Below are positions 5,439-13,849 of a DNA stretch of 64,000 nucleotides, in pieces (within the stretch, counting starts at the first letter, position 1; each line of letters opens with the position of its first letter). A model generated the notes under the pieces. The model saw only the letters and a list, made by a program, of their open reading frames with translations. It searched no databases and had not been told where the DNA came from. The DNA is from Micrococcus porci (GTDB lineage Bacteria > Actinomycetota > Actinomycetes > Actinomycetales > Micrococcaceae): NCBI RefSeq assembly GCF_020097155.1, contig NZ_CP083691.1:558001-622000 (forward strand), given 5' to 3'. The position numbers and the translations under genes are program-made.

Positions 5439-7094
5439 ATGAGCCCCACCCTCGCCGCCCCCGTCGGGACCGGCCATCACGCCGTCCCCCGGCCCGTCCC
5501 GGCCCCGGACGCGGGGTGGTCACGGGCCGCTCCCGCCCCGACTCCGCGCCGTCGCCTCAGCCTGCTGGCGGACCTGCGCTGCGCGGAGCTCCTCACCTCC
5601 CTGGGTCTGCGCATGTCCCTGCGCTCGGCGCGGCTGCTGCTCACGGTGGCGGCGGTCGCCGGGCCGGTGCTCCTGGTGCTCGCGGCGTTCGCCGGGGCAC
5701 GGTTCACGGCCCTGGTGCTGCCCCCGGGGGGGACCCTGGAGGCGCTGTCCGTGACCGTCCTGCCGCTGCTGTGCGGGCTGTCCCTGGGAGGTGTGATCCT
5801 GGCGGAGGCCGTGGGGCGGCAGCGGGAGACCGTCTCCGGCCATCCGAACATCCCGTACTTCCGCGCCCTGGACGTCCCGGCCACCCTGGTGCACGCGGTC
5901 TACGCGCTGCCCCGACTGCTCACGGCGGGCACCGTGTGGACGTGCGTGGGGGCGGGCGTTCTCGTGGCCTGCCTCAGCACGACGTCGGACGCCTCACCGT
6001 GGTGGGCGGCCGGCACGGCGCTGCTGGTCCTGCTGCCCGTGGCCCTCACGGCCGTCGCGTCGGCGGTGTCCCTGGCCGTCGCCTCCCGCCCACCCCGCGC
6101 CGGGGGGCCCGGGGTCCTGGCCGTCGGCGTCGGTGCCGCGGCGCTCGGTGCGTTCGCGGGGGCGGGGCTCGGCCGTCTGGCTGCGGGAGCGGCCAGCCGA
6201 CCCGGCCGGCGCCCGGGGGAGGTCTCACCGGTCACCGCGGTGCCGGGGCAGGAGCACGGAGTCGTGCTGCTGGCGGGCGGCGTCCTGCTCCTCGTCCTCG
6301 CCCTGGTCGGGGTGGCCGCCGGGCGCCGCCGCCTGCGTGCCCGCTCCTTCCCGCTCGCCGCGGCCGACCCCGTCCGCCTGCGCCGGCGGTCCGCGCCCGG
6401 CGGCGGTGCGCTCTCCTGGGCGTGGATGCTGTGGCGTCAGCGCCGAGGCTCCACCCGGTGGGCCGCGGAGCGTCGGGTGCTGTGGGGTCTGGCGCTCGTG
6501 GCCGGGGCCGCGGCCGGGGCCCGGGCCGTGGGCGTGGGCCGACTGGACGCCTCCCTGGCGGGGCTGCCGCACTCGCCGCTGCTGGAGGGCGACCCCGTGG
6601 GCGCCGTCCACACCGTGCTCGTGCTGGGCCTGACCATGGTGGGTGTGGCCCTCGGCGAGACCGCCCACGGCGACCTCGGGCGGCACCGCTTCGGCCGGCA
6701 CCTGCGCCAGGCTGTGGAGCTCGGCGCCCCGCTCGGGGTCACCGTGCGGGGCTGGATGCTGGCGTTGCTGGGTCCGGCCCTGCTGGGCGGGGTGTGTGCG
6801 GGGGTCGCTGCCGTGCTGGTGTGGCCGCCGGTCGGGGTGCTCGCCCCGGCCCTGGTGCTCGGCGGGGTGGGGGCCACGGTCCTGGCGGACCACCTCCTGC
6901 CCCCGCCGCGTACCGCGGACGGCGGAGTCGGGGAGGGGATGCTGACGGCCTTGCTGGCCCTGGTGCTGGCCTCCGGTCCTGCCGCCCTGCTGCTGGCGGG
7001 CGCCGGCCCCCTGGCGACGGCGGCCGGCGTCGCCCTCCTCCTCGTGGGCGCGGCGGCCTGCCTGGCCCGGCGTCTGTGCGTGCTGACCCCCTGA
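5439..7094 (+). CDS. Large polytopic membrane protein of the bacteriocin locus (CirB-like by size and context)
   Basis: This 551-residue protein has about 12 hydrophobic helices after a 45-residue Pro-rich N-terminus. A soluble RRR-rich loop lies mid-protein (about residues 300-330), and a second repeat-like half begins at VLGLTMVGVALGE. Start ATG 5439 is preceded by ACGGAGGA; the upstream GTG at 5412 lacks a ribosome site. No catalytic motif is visible. Circularin, uberolysin and AS-48 clusters each carry a polytopic protein of about this size required for maturation or secretion. This one is the only candidate here, possibly the permease for the ATPase or part of the cyclising machinery. 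It is the last gene of the locus; a weak hairpin (7099-7113) overlaps the convergent gene end. Confidence 0.8.
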   Translation: MSPTLAAPVGTGHHAVPRPVPAPDAGWSRAAPAPTPRRRLSLLADLRCAELLTSLGLRMSLRSARLLLTVAAVAGPVLLVLAAFAGARFTALVLPPGGTLEALSVTVLPLLCGLSLGGVILAEAVGRQRETVSGHPNIPYFRALDVPATLVHAVYALPRLLTAGTVWTCVGAGVLVACLSTTSDASPWWAAGTALLVLLPVALTAVASAVSLAVASRPPRAGGPGVLAVGVGAAALGAFAGAGLGRLAAGAASRPGRRPGEVSPVTAVPGQEHGVVLLAGGVLLLVLALVGVAAGRRRLRARSFPLAAADPVRLRRRSAPGGGALSWAWMLWRQRRGSTRWAAERRVLWGLALVAGAAAGARAVGVGRLDASLAGLPHSPLLEGDPVGAVHTVLVLGLTMVGVALGETAHGDLGRHRFGRHLRQAVELGAPLGVTVRGWMLALLGPALLGGVCAGVAAVLVWPPVGVLAPALVLGGVGATVLADHLLPPPRTADGGVGEGMLTALLALVLASGPAALLLAGAGPLATAAGVALLLVGAAACLARRLCVLTP

Positions 7095-7106
7095 GCGCGG
7101 GCTGGT

Positions 7107-10100
7107 TCAGCCCAGCGCCACCGTGACCTCACCGCCGGGCTCGAGCGTGTGCTCCCGGCCCGCGATGACCATCGGCACCTCGTGCCACATGCCCTCGCCG
7201 GCCGTCACCGTGACGTCCCGCTGGGTCATGTGGATGACCACGGGCTGCTGGTGGTACCGGATGGTGAACCGGGCGCCGGGCAGCTGGCGCGGCAGGCGCG
7301 GGTCCAGGCGGACGACGTCGTCGCGCGTCTCCAGCCCGGAGTAGCAGCGGATGACGGTGTCCACGGTGCCGGCCATCAGGCCCAGGTGGATGCCCTCGCG
7401 GGTGGTGCCGCCCTGGGTGTCGGACAGGTCGGACTCCAGCGCCTCGGTGAAGAGGTCCCAGGAGCGGTCCGGGTCCGTGCGGGCCGCCACCCAGGCGTGC
7501 ACCAGGCGGGACAGGGTGGAGCCGTGGGTGGAGCGCGCCTCGTAGTACTCCACGGTGCGCTCCAGCGCCTCCTGGTGCAGCTCGTAGCCCATGCGGCCAA
7601 GGATCTGCTCCAGCTCCGCACCGGAGAACAGGTAGGGGAGCATCAGGGTGTCGGCCTGCTTGGAGAGCTTGTACCGGTTGGTGGCGTCGCCCTCGGACTG
7701 CAGGATCAGGTCCATGCGGCCGATGTTCCCGTACTTGGCTCGGTAGCCCTCCCAGTCGAACTCGAGCAGGTCCTGGTAGCCCTCGAACTGCGCCAGGATG
7801 CCGGCCTCGGGGCCCTCGGTGAAGAACGGCACGGTGAGCTTGGCGGCGATCTCCTCCCAGCGGGCGATCTCCTCCTCGGTGACCTCCATGACCTCCGGCA
7901 GGCCGTCGTCGAGGGTGTCCAGCCAGCGCAGCAGGCGGGCGGTCTCGGAGAGCACCCAGGAGGTGAGCACGTTGGTGTACGCGTTGTTGCGCAGGCCGGA
8001 GCCGGGGGTCTCCGGGTAGCCGTCATGGAACTCGTCCGGGCCCATGACGCCGTGGATCTCGTACCGGCCGGTCTCCGCGTTGTGCAGGGTCATGGACGTG
8101 AAGAACCGGGAGATCTCGACGAGCATCTCGGCGGCGTAGTCCGAGATGAAGGAGGCGTCCTTGGTGATCTCGATGTACCTCAGCACGGAGTACGCGATGT
8201 CCAGGGAGACGTGGCGCTGGTTGTGGGAGTTGTCCGGCATCCACATGTGGGAGCGCGGGTTCCACAGCTCGGCGGGGGTCTCCTCGCGGCCGTCCGAGCC
8301 GGACTGCCACGGGTACATGGCGCCGGCCCAGCCCTCGGCCTGCGCGTTGGCCCGGGCCTCGTTGAGGCGGCGGTAGCGGTACATGAGGATGCCGCGGGTG
8401 ATCTCCGGGCGGCGCAGCGTGAGCATGGGGTAGACGAAGATCTCGTCCCAGAAGATGTGGCCGCGGTAGCCCTCGCCGTGCAGGCCGCGCGCCCCCACGG
8501 AGGCGTCCAGGTCGCGGCGCTTGCCGAACGCGGTCTGCAGCACGTGGTACGTGTGCAGGTTCAGGGCGAGCTGCTGGCGCAGGGAGGCGCCGTCCTTGCC
8601 CATCGTGGCGGCGGAGCCGACGGACGCGGAGCGCCCGGCCTCGAACACGGGCGCCTCGAACTCCTCGCCCTCGGCGAGCACGGCGGTGGAGCGGCGCTGG
8701 TTGCGGTGCTCCTCCGCGAGGTCGATCCGCACGGAGAAGCGGTCCCAGTTCATGCCCCAGCGCTGCTCGTGCAGGGTCAGCAGGTTGCGGAAGTTCTGGG
8801 CGCGCTGGACCTTCTTGATCGCCGACGCGTCGACGGAGGCGAGCGCGTGGTCGTGGGTGTTGGCCACGGCGGCGACCTTCTCCAGCACCAGCGGCACGTC
8901 CTGCTCGACGTGCAGGTGGATGTCCTGGCCCACCATGAGGTCCGAGCCCTCCACGGGGCGGCGGATCGGCTGGTGGTGGCCCTTGGGCGCCATCTGGCGG
9001 GTGCGCGCGGCGACGGCCACGTGCACGCGGGACTGGCTGGTGACGGTCTCCAGCAGGAGGGTCTCGCCGTCCACCTCGCGCGCCGCCACGGGCTCGAGGT
9101 GCTGGTTGGCGAGCGTGCGGTCGTCGGAGACGTTGAGGTTGGCCACGCGCCCGTCGACGAGCGTGCGCACCACCAGGTCGCCGGACCAGTTCTCCGCCTC
9201 CACGGTCAGCTCGATGGCGCCGAGGTGGCGGTCCGCGAGGGACTGGAACTGGCGGGTGTGCAGGGTGGTGATGCGGCCCTGGGCGTCCTCGAAGCGCATG
9301 GAGCGGGAGAGCACGCCGCGGCGCAGATCCATCTCCTGGTGGTAGTCCAGGAGCGTCTCCTCGCCCGGGATCAGCGGCCTGCCGCCCGCGGGGATGACCT
9401 GCAGCGGGGTCCAGTCCTGCATGTTCACCATGTGCTCGGTCTCCACCTGGCGCCCCTGCACCATGGAGGTCAGCCGGTTGAAGACGCCGGCCAGGTAGGT
9501 GCCGGGGTAGTGCACGTCGGAGATCCGGGTGCCGGGGATGGAGCCGCGGGTGCCCCAGTAGCCGTTGGCGAGCGTGCAGAGGACCTCGCGGGTGCCCTCG
9601 GTGGCGGGGTCGAAGTGGTCCCAGCGCAGCACCCAGGCGGCGTCGAACGGTGCGGTGGTGCGGTCGGCCAGGCGGAGGGTGCCGTAGTCCTTCACCACGA
9701 TGTGCGCGCCGGCGTCCTTGAGGCGGGGCTTGCCGCCCTCGCCGTGCTCGCGGTCCACGCCGATCACGAGGCCGAACCGGCCGTCCGCGGCGGCCTTCAC
9801 GCCGGAGACGGCGTCCTCGAGGACCATCGCGTCCGCGACGTCGACGCCGAGCTCGCGGGCGGCCTCCCAGAACATGGCGGGGTCGGGCTTGCCGGGCAGG
9901 CCGCGCTCGATCGCGGTGTGCCCGTCCACGATCACGGGGAAGTAGTCCAGGACGCCGCCGGCGGTGAGGACGGCGCGGGAGTTCTTGGAGGAGGTCACCA
10001 GGGCCACGGGCACGCCCTTGTCGCGCAGCTTCTCCAGCAGGTCGGTGGCCTCGGGGAACACGCGCACGCCGTCCCGCTCCAGGACCTTCTCGAAGAAGCC

Positions 10101-10484
10101 CTGCTTGCGCTCGGCCAGGGCGAGCACGGTCAGGTCGACGGGGGCGTCGGCGTCGTCGACCTCCGGCACGGTGAGCCCGCGGGAGGCGAAGAAGGCGCGC
10201 ACGCCGTCCTCGCGGGGGCGCCCGTCCACGTGGTGCAGGTAGTCGGCCTCCGGGTCGAAGGGGCGCAGGACCCCCGGGTCGGCGGCGACGGCGGCCCGGT
10301 TGGCGTCCAGCGCGCCGACGGCGGGCAGGGCCTGGTCGAAGAGCTCCTTCCACGCCGCGGCGTGCACGCCGGCGGTGTCCGTGATGACGCCGTCCATGTC
10401 GAAGATCACCGCGCGGTAGCGGCGGAGGCGGTGGCGGCGGGCGTTGCGGTCCTGCTGGTCCACGGGGGTGAGGGTCTGCGTCAC
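7107..10484 (-). CDS. HAD beta-phosphoglucomutase / glycoside hydrolase family 65 phosphorylase fusion
   Basis: This 1125-residue bifunctional enzyme starts with a HAD domain (1 to about 250): FDMDGVITDT with Asp29 nucleophile and Asp31 acid/base, VTSSK, and LEDAVSGVKAA. The GH65 part (about 290-1125) carries MYPWQSGSDGREE, MWMPDNSHNQRHVSLD and GVMGPDEFHDGYP, where Glu is the general acid. GH65 phosphorylases split an alpha-glucoside such as trehalose, kojibiose or maltose with phosphate to beta-glucose 1-phosphate. The HAD half would convert that to glucose 6-phosphate, so the fusion channels the product. In mycobacteria the two activities are on neighbouring genes. The substrate cannot be read from sequence. 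I chose GTG 10484; a possible -10 TAGGCT lies at 10593-10588. Confidence 0.88.
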   Translation of the reverse strand: MTQTLTPVDQQDRNARRHRLRRYRAVIFDMDGVITDTAGVHAAAWKELFDQALPAVGALDANRAAVAADPGVLRPFDPEADYLHHVDGRPREDGVRAFFASRGLTVPEVDDADAPVDLTVLALAERKQGFFEKVLERDGVRVFPEATDLLEKLRDKGVPVALVTSSKNSRAVLTAGGVLDYFPVIVDGHTAIERGLPGKPDPAMFWEAARELGVDVADAMVLEDAVSGVKAAADGRFGLVIGVDREHGEGGKPRLKDAGAHIVVKDYGTLRLADRTTAPFDAAWVLRWDHFDPATEGTREVLCTLANGYWGTRGSIPGTRISDVHYPGTYLAGVFNRLTSMVQGRQVETEHMVNMQDWTPLQVIPAGGRPLIPGEETLLDYHQEMDLRRGVLSRSMRFEDAQGRITTLHTRQFQSLADRHLGAIELTVEAENWSGDLVVRTLVDGRVANLNVSDDRTLANQHLEPVAAREVDGETLLLETVTSQSRVHVAVAARTRQMAPKGHHQPIRRPVEGSDLMVGQDIHLHVEQDVPLVLEKVAAVANTHDHALASVDASAIKKVQRAQNFRNLLTLHEQRWGMNWDRFSVRIDLAEEHRNQRRSTAVLAEGEEFEAPVFEAGRSASVGSAATMGKDGASLRQQLALNLHTYHVLQTAFGKRRDLDASVGARGLHGEGYRGHIFWDEIFVYPMLTLRRPEITRGILMYRYRRLNEARANAQAEGWAGAMYPWQSGSDGREETPAELWNPRSHMWMPDNSHNQRHVSLDIAYSVLRYIEITKDASFISDYAAEMLVEISRFFTSMTLHNAETGRYEIHGVMGPDEFHDGYPETPGSGLRNNAYTNVLTSWVLSETARLLRWLDTLDDGLPEVMEVTEEEIARWEEIAAKLTVPFFTEGPEAGILAQFEGYQDLLEFDWEGYRAKYGNIGRMDLILQSEGDATNRYKLSKQADTLMLPYLFSGAELEQILGRMGYELHQEALERTVEYYEARSTHGSTLSRLVHAWVAARTDPDRSWDLFTEALESDLSDTQGGTTREGIHLGLMAGTVDTVIRCYSGLETRDDVVRLDPRLPRQLPGARFTIRYHQQPVVIHMTQRDVTVTAGEGMWHEVPMVIAGREHTLEPGGEVTVALG

Positions 10485-10813
10485 GCGAGGAAGGCCTTTG
10501 CTCTCGGAGGCGGGGTGTGCGGGCGCGTCGGACGCGCCGGAACGGCGGTTCCGGGGCGCCGTCGCCGGCCGGGAATGCTTGAGGCCCAGCCTACGGGCGG
10601 GGCGGCGCCCGCGGGGAAGGGGTCGGGGGCCGGTGGGGGTGAGTCCGGTCACGGGACCGGTGTGCAGGAATGACGACGCCGGCGGGACCGGGCGGCCGGA
10701 TCTGCGTTGCCAGGGAATTGCCAGCCTTCACCCCGGGTCCCTCCATGTCCGGGTCGTACGGTGGAACCACTTCATCGAGGTGCGAGCGATGAAGGTGCGA
10801 GTGATGACAGATC

Positions 10814-10844
10814 GAGGGCCCCGGACGGCGAATCCGGGGCCCTC
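10814..10844 (-). terminator. Terminator of the rlmC operon; rest of 10485-10883 has no gene
   Basis: GAGGGCCCCGGA (10814-10825) pairs perfectly with TCCGGGGCCCTC (10833-10844), 40 nt beyond the rlmC stop. The remaining sequence between 10485 and 10813 shows no convincing coding frame. It holds a possible -10 (TAGGCT, minus strand 10593-10588) for the phosphorylase gene and a short imperfect repeat around 10780-10808. Confidence 0.75.
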
Positions 10845-10883
10845 GGTCACTCCAGGCCTCCCGTGCCGGGCGCCGGTGCACCC

Positions 10884-12092
10884 TCAGCGCCGGGCCAGCA
10901 GCACCAGCGTCTCGGCGTGGCCGGTCTGTGGGAACATGTCGAACACCTGCGCCCGCGCCACCCGGTAGGACGGCATCGCCGTGAGGTCCGTGGCCAGCGT
11001 GGCCGCGTTGCAGCTGGAGTACAGCACGAACGGCACCCCCGACTCCTCGAACCGGCCCGCCAGCTCGGCTCCGATGCCGCGCCGCGGCGGGTTCACGACG
11101 ACGGCGTCCGGCCGCGTCCCGCCCGGCGCCGCCAGCGCCGTCGTCGCGTCGCCGGCGGTGAAGCGCACGCGCTCGGCCACGCCGAGCTCGGCGGCCGCCT
11201 CCCGTGCGGCCTCGATCGCCTCCGCGCTCACCTCGAGCCCCCAGGCCTCGGCGACGCCCGCGCCGCCCTCGGCCACCGGCCGCGCCAGGTGGAACGCGAA
11301 GCCGCCCACGCCGCAGTACAGGTCCCAGGCCCGCTCCACGGGCGTCCCCCCCTCTGCCGCGGCCTCGGCCAGCCAGGCCGCCGCCGTCGCGTAGAGCCGC
11401 TGGGTGATGTCCGTGTTCGTCTGGAAGAACCCCTGCGGGCGCAGCCGCAGCCCGATCCCGTTGAGCTCCATGCGCAGCGTCGCGTCCCCGGCCAGGTGCA
11501 CCTCCTCGGGCCCCTCGGGCAGGGCCACGTGCTCGGGGTGCAGGTTCGCCGTCACGACGGCGGCCGGCGTGCCGAGCGCCGCGAGGGCCTCCCGCAGTGC
11601 GGGGACCTCGGGGCGCAGTGCCTCCAGCCGGTCCGCCGAGCGCAGCACGAAGCGGACCATGAGCTCGCGGTCGGGGGAGCGGGTGACGATCACGTTCTTC
11701 AGCTCGCCGGTGCGCGCCGCCACGTCGTACGGCTCGAGCCCGGCCGCCGTCACCGCGCCCGCGATCGCGTGGAACGCCGCCTCCATGCCGTCCTCGTAGA
11801 GCCCGCAGTCGCGCAGGTCCACGCCTGTGCCGTCGTGGTGCCGCGGGTGTTGGCGCGGGTCCAGGATGCCCAGGCGCGGGGCCGCCGCCGTGCCGGTCAC
11901 CACGAGCTTGGCCTTGTTGCGGAACCCGGACTCCGCCGACGCCGCGGGCGCCTCCCAGCGCGTGCGCGCGTCCGTGGCCTCGGCCAGCCGGGCGCGGACG
12001 GCCGCGTCCTTGTCCGCCAGCTGCGCGCCGTACGGCACGCCCATGAGGGCACAGGACCGGCACTCGCCGGCGTCGAAGTGGGGGCACTGCAT
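10884..12092 (-). CDS. rlmC: 23S rRNA (uracil-C5)-methyltransferase RlmC/RumB
   Basis: This 402-residue SAM-dependent enzyme forms 5-methyluridine in 23S rRNA. The N-terminus MQCPHFDAGECRSC and a later DCGLY supply the four cysteines of the 4Fe-4S cluster typical of RlmC, which lacks the TRAM domain of RlmD. The C-terminal Rossmann domain shows DLYCGVGGFAFHLA (SAM motif), VVNPPRRG and SSCNAATLATD with the catalytic Cys. The length is normal for RlmC-type proteins. It follows the HEAT-like gene by 17 nt on the same strand, so they are probably cotranscribed. Confidence 0.93.
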   Translation of the reverse strand: MQCPHFDAGECRSCALMGVPYGAQLADKDAAVRARLAEATDARTRWEAPAASAESGFRNKAKLVVTGTAAAPRLGILDPRQHPRHHDGTGVDLRDCGLYEDGMEAAFHAIAGAVTAAGLEPYDVAARTGELKNVIVTRSPDRELMVRFVLRSADRLEALRPEVPALREALAALGTPAAVVTANLHPEHVALPEGPEEVHLAGDATLRMELNGIGLRLRPQGFFQTNTDITQRLYATAAAWLAEAAAEGGTPVERAWDLYCGVGGFAFHLARPVAEGGAGVAEAWGLEVSAEAIEAAREAAAELGVAERVRFTAGDATTALAAPGGTRPDAVVVNPPRRGIGAELAGRFEESGVPFVLYSSCNAATLATDLTAMPSYRVARAQVFDMFPQTGHAETLVLLARR

Positions 12093-12109
12093 CGGGTCCG
12101 GGCCTCCGC

Positions 12110-12715
12110 TCAGGCCTGCGGGGTCGGGTCGAGCTCCGGGCGGTCCAGGCGCGCCGCCAGGTGGGCCAGCGCCAACTCGGCCGCCGTGGCCAGCTCCGGA
12201 TCCACGTCCATCACCAGGGCGCTCAGCACCGGCTCCACCGCGGAGAGGTCCTCCGCCCGGGCCAGGGCGCCCAGGGCCGACGCCGCGGCCTCCCGCACCT
12301 GCGGGTCCGCGTCCGACGCGCGGGCCGTCACCGCCTCCACGAGCGCCCGGCCCGCCTGGGCGTCCGCACGCAGCCGGTCGGCGCGGGCGGCCAGCACCAG
12401 CAGGGCCGCGGCGCGGACCTCGGGCTCGGGGGCGTCGAGCGCGGCCGCCAGGGCGCCGGCCGCGCCACGGTGCCAGACCACGCCGAGGGCCAGGGCGCCG
12501 GTCGCGCCGGGGGTGAGCTCGCCGTCGTCGCCGATCAGGTCCCGGGCCGCACCCGAGGTGACGTCCTCCGGCGTGGGGGCGCCCGTCAGCAGGCGCACCG
12601 CCAGGCCGGCGACGGCGGCCTCACCGCGCGCGGAGACCGCCGCCTCCACGCGCCGGGCCAGGCGCGTGTGCGGGGTCTGCGGCTCGACGGGCAGGGGGAG
12701 GTCGCGGGAAGTCAT
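12110..12715 (-). CDS. HEAT-repeat-like helical protein
   Basis: The 201-residue product is almost entirely Ala/Leu-rich helices in repeats of about 35 residues (for example EVRAAALLVLAARADRL, QVREAAASALGALARA, ELATAAELALAHLAARL), typical of HEAT/ARM scaffold folds. No catalytic motif is present, so it likely binds protein or nucleic acid. I start at ATG 12715, because the GGGAG ribosome site then has workable spacing; ATG 12724 is an alternative. It is the first gene of the unit with rlmC. The specific role is unknown. Confidence 0.78.
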   Translation of the reverse strand: MTSRDLPLPVEPQTPHTRLARRVEAAVSARGEAAVAGLAVRLLTGAPTPEDVTSGAARDLIGDDGELTPGATGALALGVVWHRGAAGALAAALDAPEPEVRAAALLVLAARADRLRADAQAGRALVEAVTARASDADPQVREAAASALGALARAEDLSAVEPVLSALVMDVDPELATAAELALAHLAARLDRPELDPTPQA

Positions 12716-12824
12716 GTCCGCCATTCTCCCGCACCGCCGGGACGGTCGCAGGCCCGTCGTCCATCGGGCTCTCCGGCAGTGACCACCGTCACAGTGGAGG
12801 AGGCGGCGGTGATACGTTCGACTC

Positions 12825-13781
12825 ATGATGCGTTCCGGTGCCCTGTCCCTCGACTTCCGGGCGGACAGCTTCGACCACCCCTCGGGTCTGGTGGACGCGG
12901 GCACCGCCATCGGCTGGATCGACAAGGTGGGCTACGCCGTCGCCGCGTCCTGGTCCGGGACCTACGTGCGCGCCCGCTACATGGGCACCATGCAGTTCCG
13001 CCACCCCGTCCCCGTGGACATGCGCGTCACCGTGCAGGGCCGGGTGGTCCGCACCCACGGCGCCGCGGTCCACGTCCAGCTCCGCCTGCTGCTGCCCGAG
13101 GTCCTCGACGACGACGGCCGCCCCGTCGTCTCCACCTCGACGCTCTCCGTGTACTACGCGGAGGAGGACGGCCAGATGCTCCAGGTGCCCGAGTGGACGC
13201 CCTCGACCCCCGACCAGATCGAGCGCGACGAGCGGGCGCGGGTGTCCAGCGTGGAGCGCCGCGGGATCGAGCAGGTCATGGCCCGGCTGCCGTTCCCCGA
13301 GCCCGGGCAGGAGCACGAGGAGATGACCACCCTCGCGTTCATCGCGCCCATGGCCGAGGCGTCCGTGGGCGGGACCGTGGCAGCCGGCGCCGTCATGCGC
13401 TGGCTGGACGAGGCGGCCGGCGTCTGCGCCGCCCGCTGGACCGGGCACGAGAACGTGGTGGCGGTGTTCGCCGGCGGCGTCCGGTTCGTCCGCCCCGTGA
13501 AGGTGGGCGACCTGGTGCGCGTGGACGCCCTGCTGGTCCACACCTCCGAGCGCTCCATGCACGTGGCGCTGCGCGTCCACGCCGGCCCCCGCCACCAGCG
13601 GGACCATCGGCTCGTCGCGCACTCGATCGCCGTGATGGTCGACGTCACACGTGAGGGCCGCGCGGAGTCCGTGCGCCCCTACGCCCCCGGGTCGCCGGCG
13701 GCCCACCGCCTGGAGGAGTCCGCCGTGGAGCTGGTGCGGCTGCGCTCCGAGGCCGGCGCGGTGTGGTCGGACCCGTCCTGA
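12825..13781 (+). CDS. Double-hotdog acyl-CoA thioesterase
   Basis: This 318-residue protein has two hotdog-fold halves (about 5-125 and 170-290). Each half carries the helix pattern GWIDKVGYAVAASW or RWLDEAAGVCAARW followed by a strand set. These are features of YciA/ACOT-type acyl-CoA hydrolases that cleave acyl-CoA to free acid and CoA. The conserved Asp is in the first helix of each half. A leaderless promoter (TACGTT at 12813-12818, 6 nt before ATG) supports the start. A second protein of the same architecture lies at 19003-20097, so the genome holds at least two paralogs. The acyl specificity is unknown. Confidence 0.85.
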   Translation: MMRSGALSLDFRADSFDHPSGLVDAGTAIGWIDKVGYAVAASWSGTYVRARYMGTMQFRHPVPVDMRVTVQGRVVRTHGAAVHVQLRLLLPEVLDDDGRPVVSTSTLSVYYAEEDGQMLQVPEWTPSTPDQIERDERARVSSVERRGIEQVMARLPFPEPGQEHEEMTTLAFIAPMAEASVGGTVAAGAVMRWLDEAAGVCAARWTGHENVVAVFAGGVRFVRPVKVGDLVRVDALLVHTSERSMHVALRVHAGPRHQRDHRLVAHSIAVMVDVTREGRAESVRPYAPGSPAAHRLEESAVELVRLRSEAGAVWSDPS

Positions 13782-13849
13782 CGGCGTCCCGGCCGGATCC
13801 CGGGCCCGTCCTGCTGTCCCCGCGGGGCGCGCGTTCGTAGACTGCGGGA

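Noticed and set aside
7149..10673. 1174-codon frame opposite the GH65 fusion
   Set aside because: His/Val/Gly-rich shadow with no motif; the reverse strand carries complete enzyme motifs.
10444..10968. 174-codon + strand frame in the 10.5-10.9 kb gap
   Set aside because: Arg/Pro-rich, overlaps the terminator and the rlmC end, no ribosome site.
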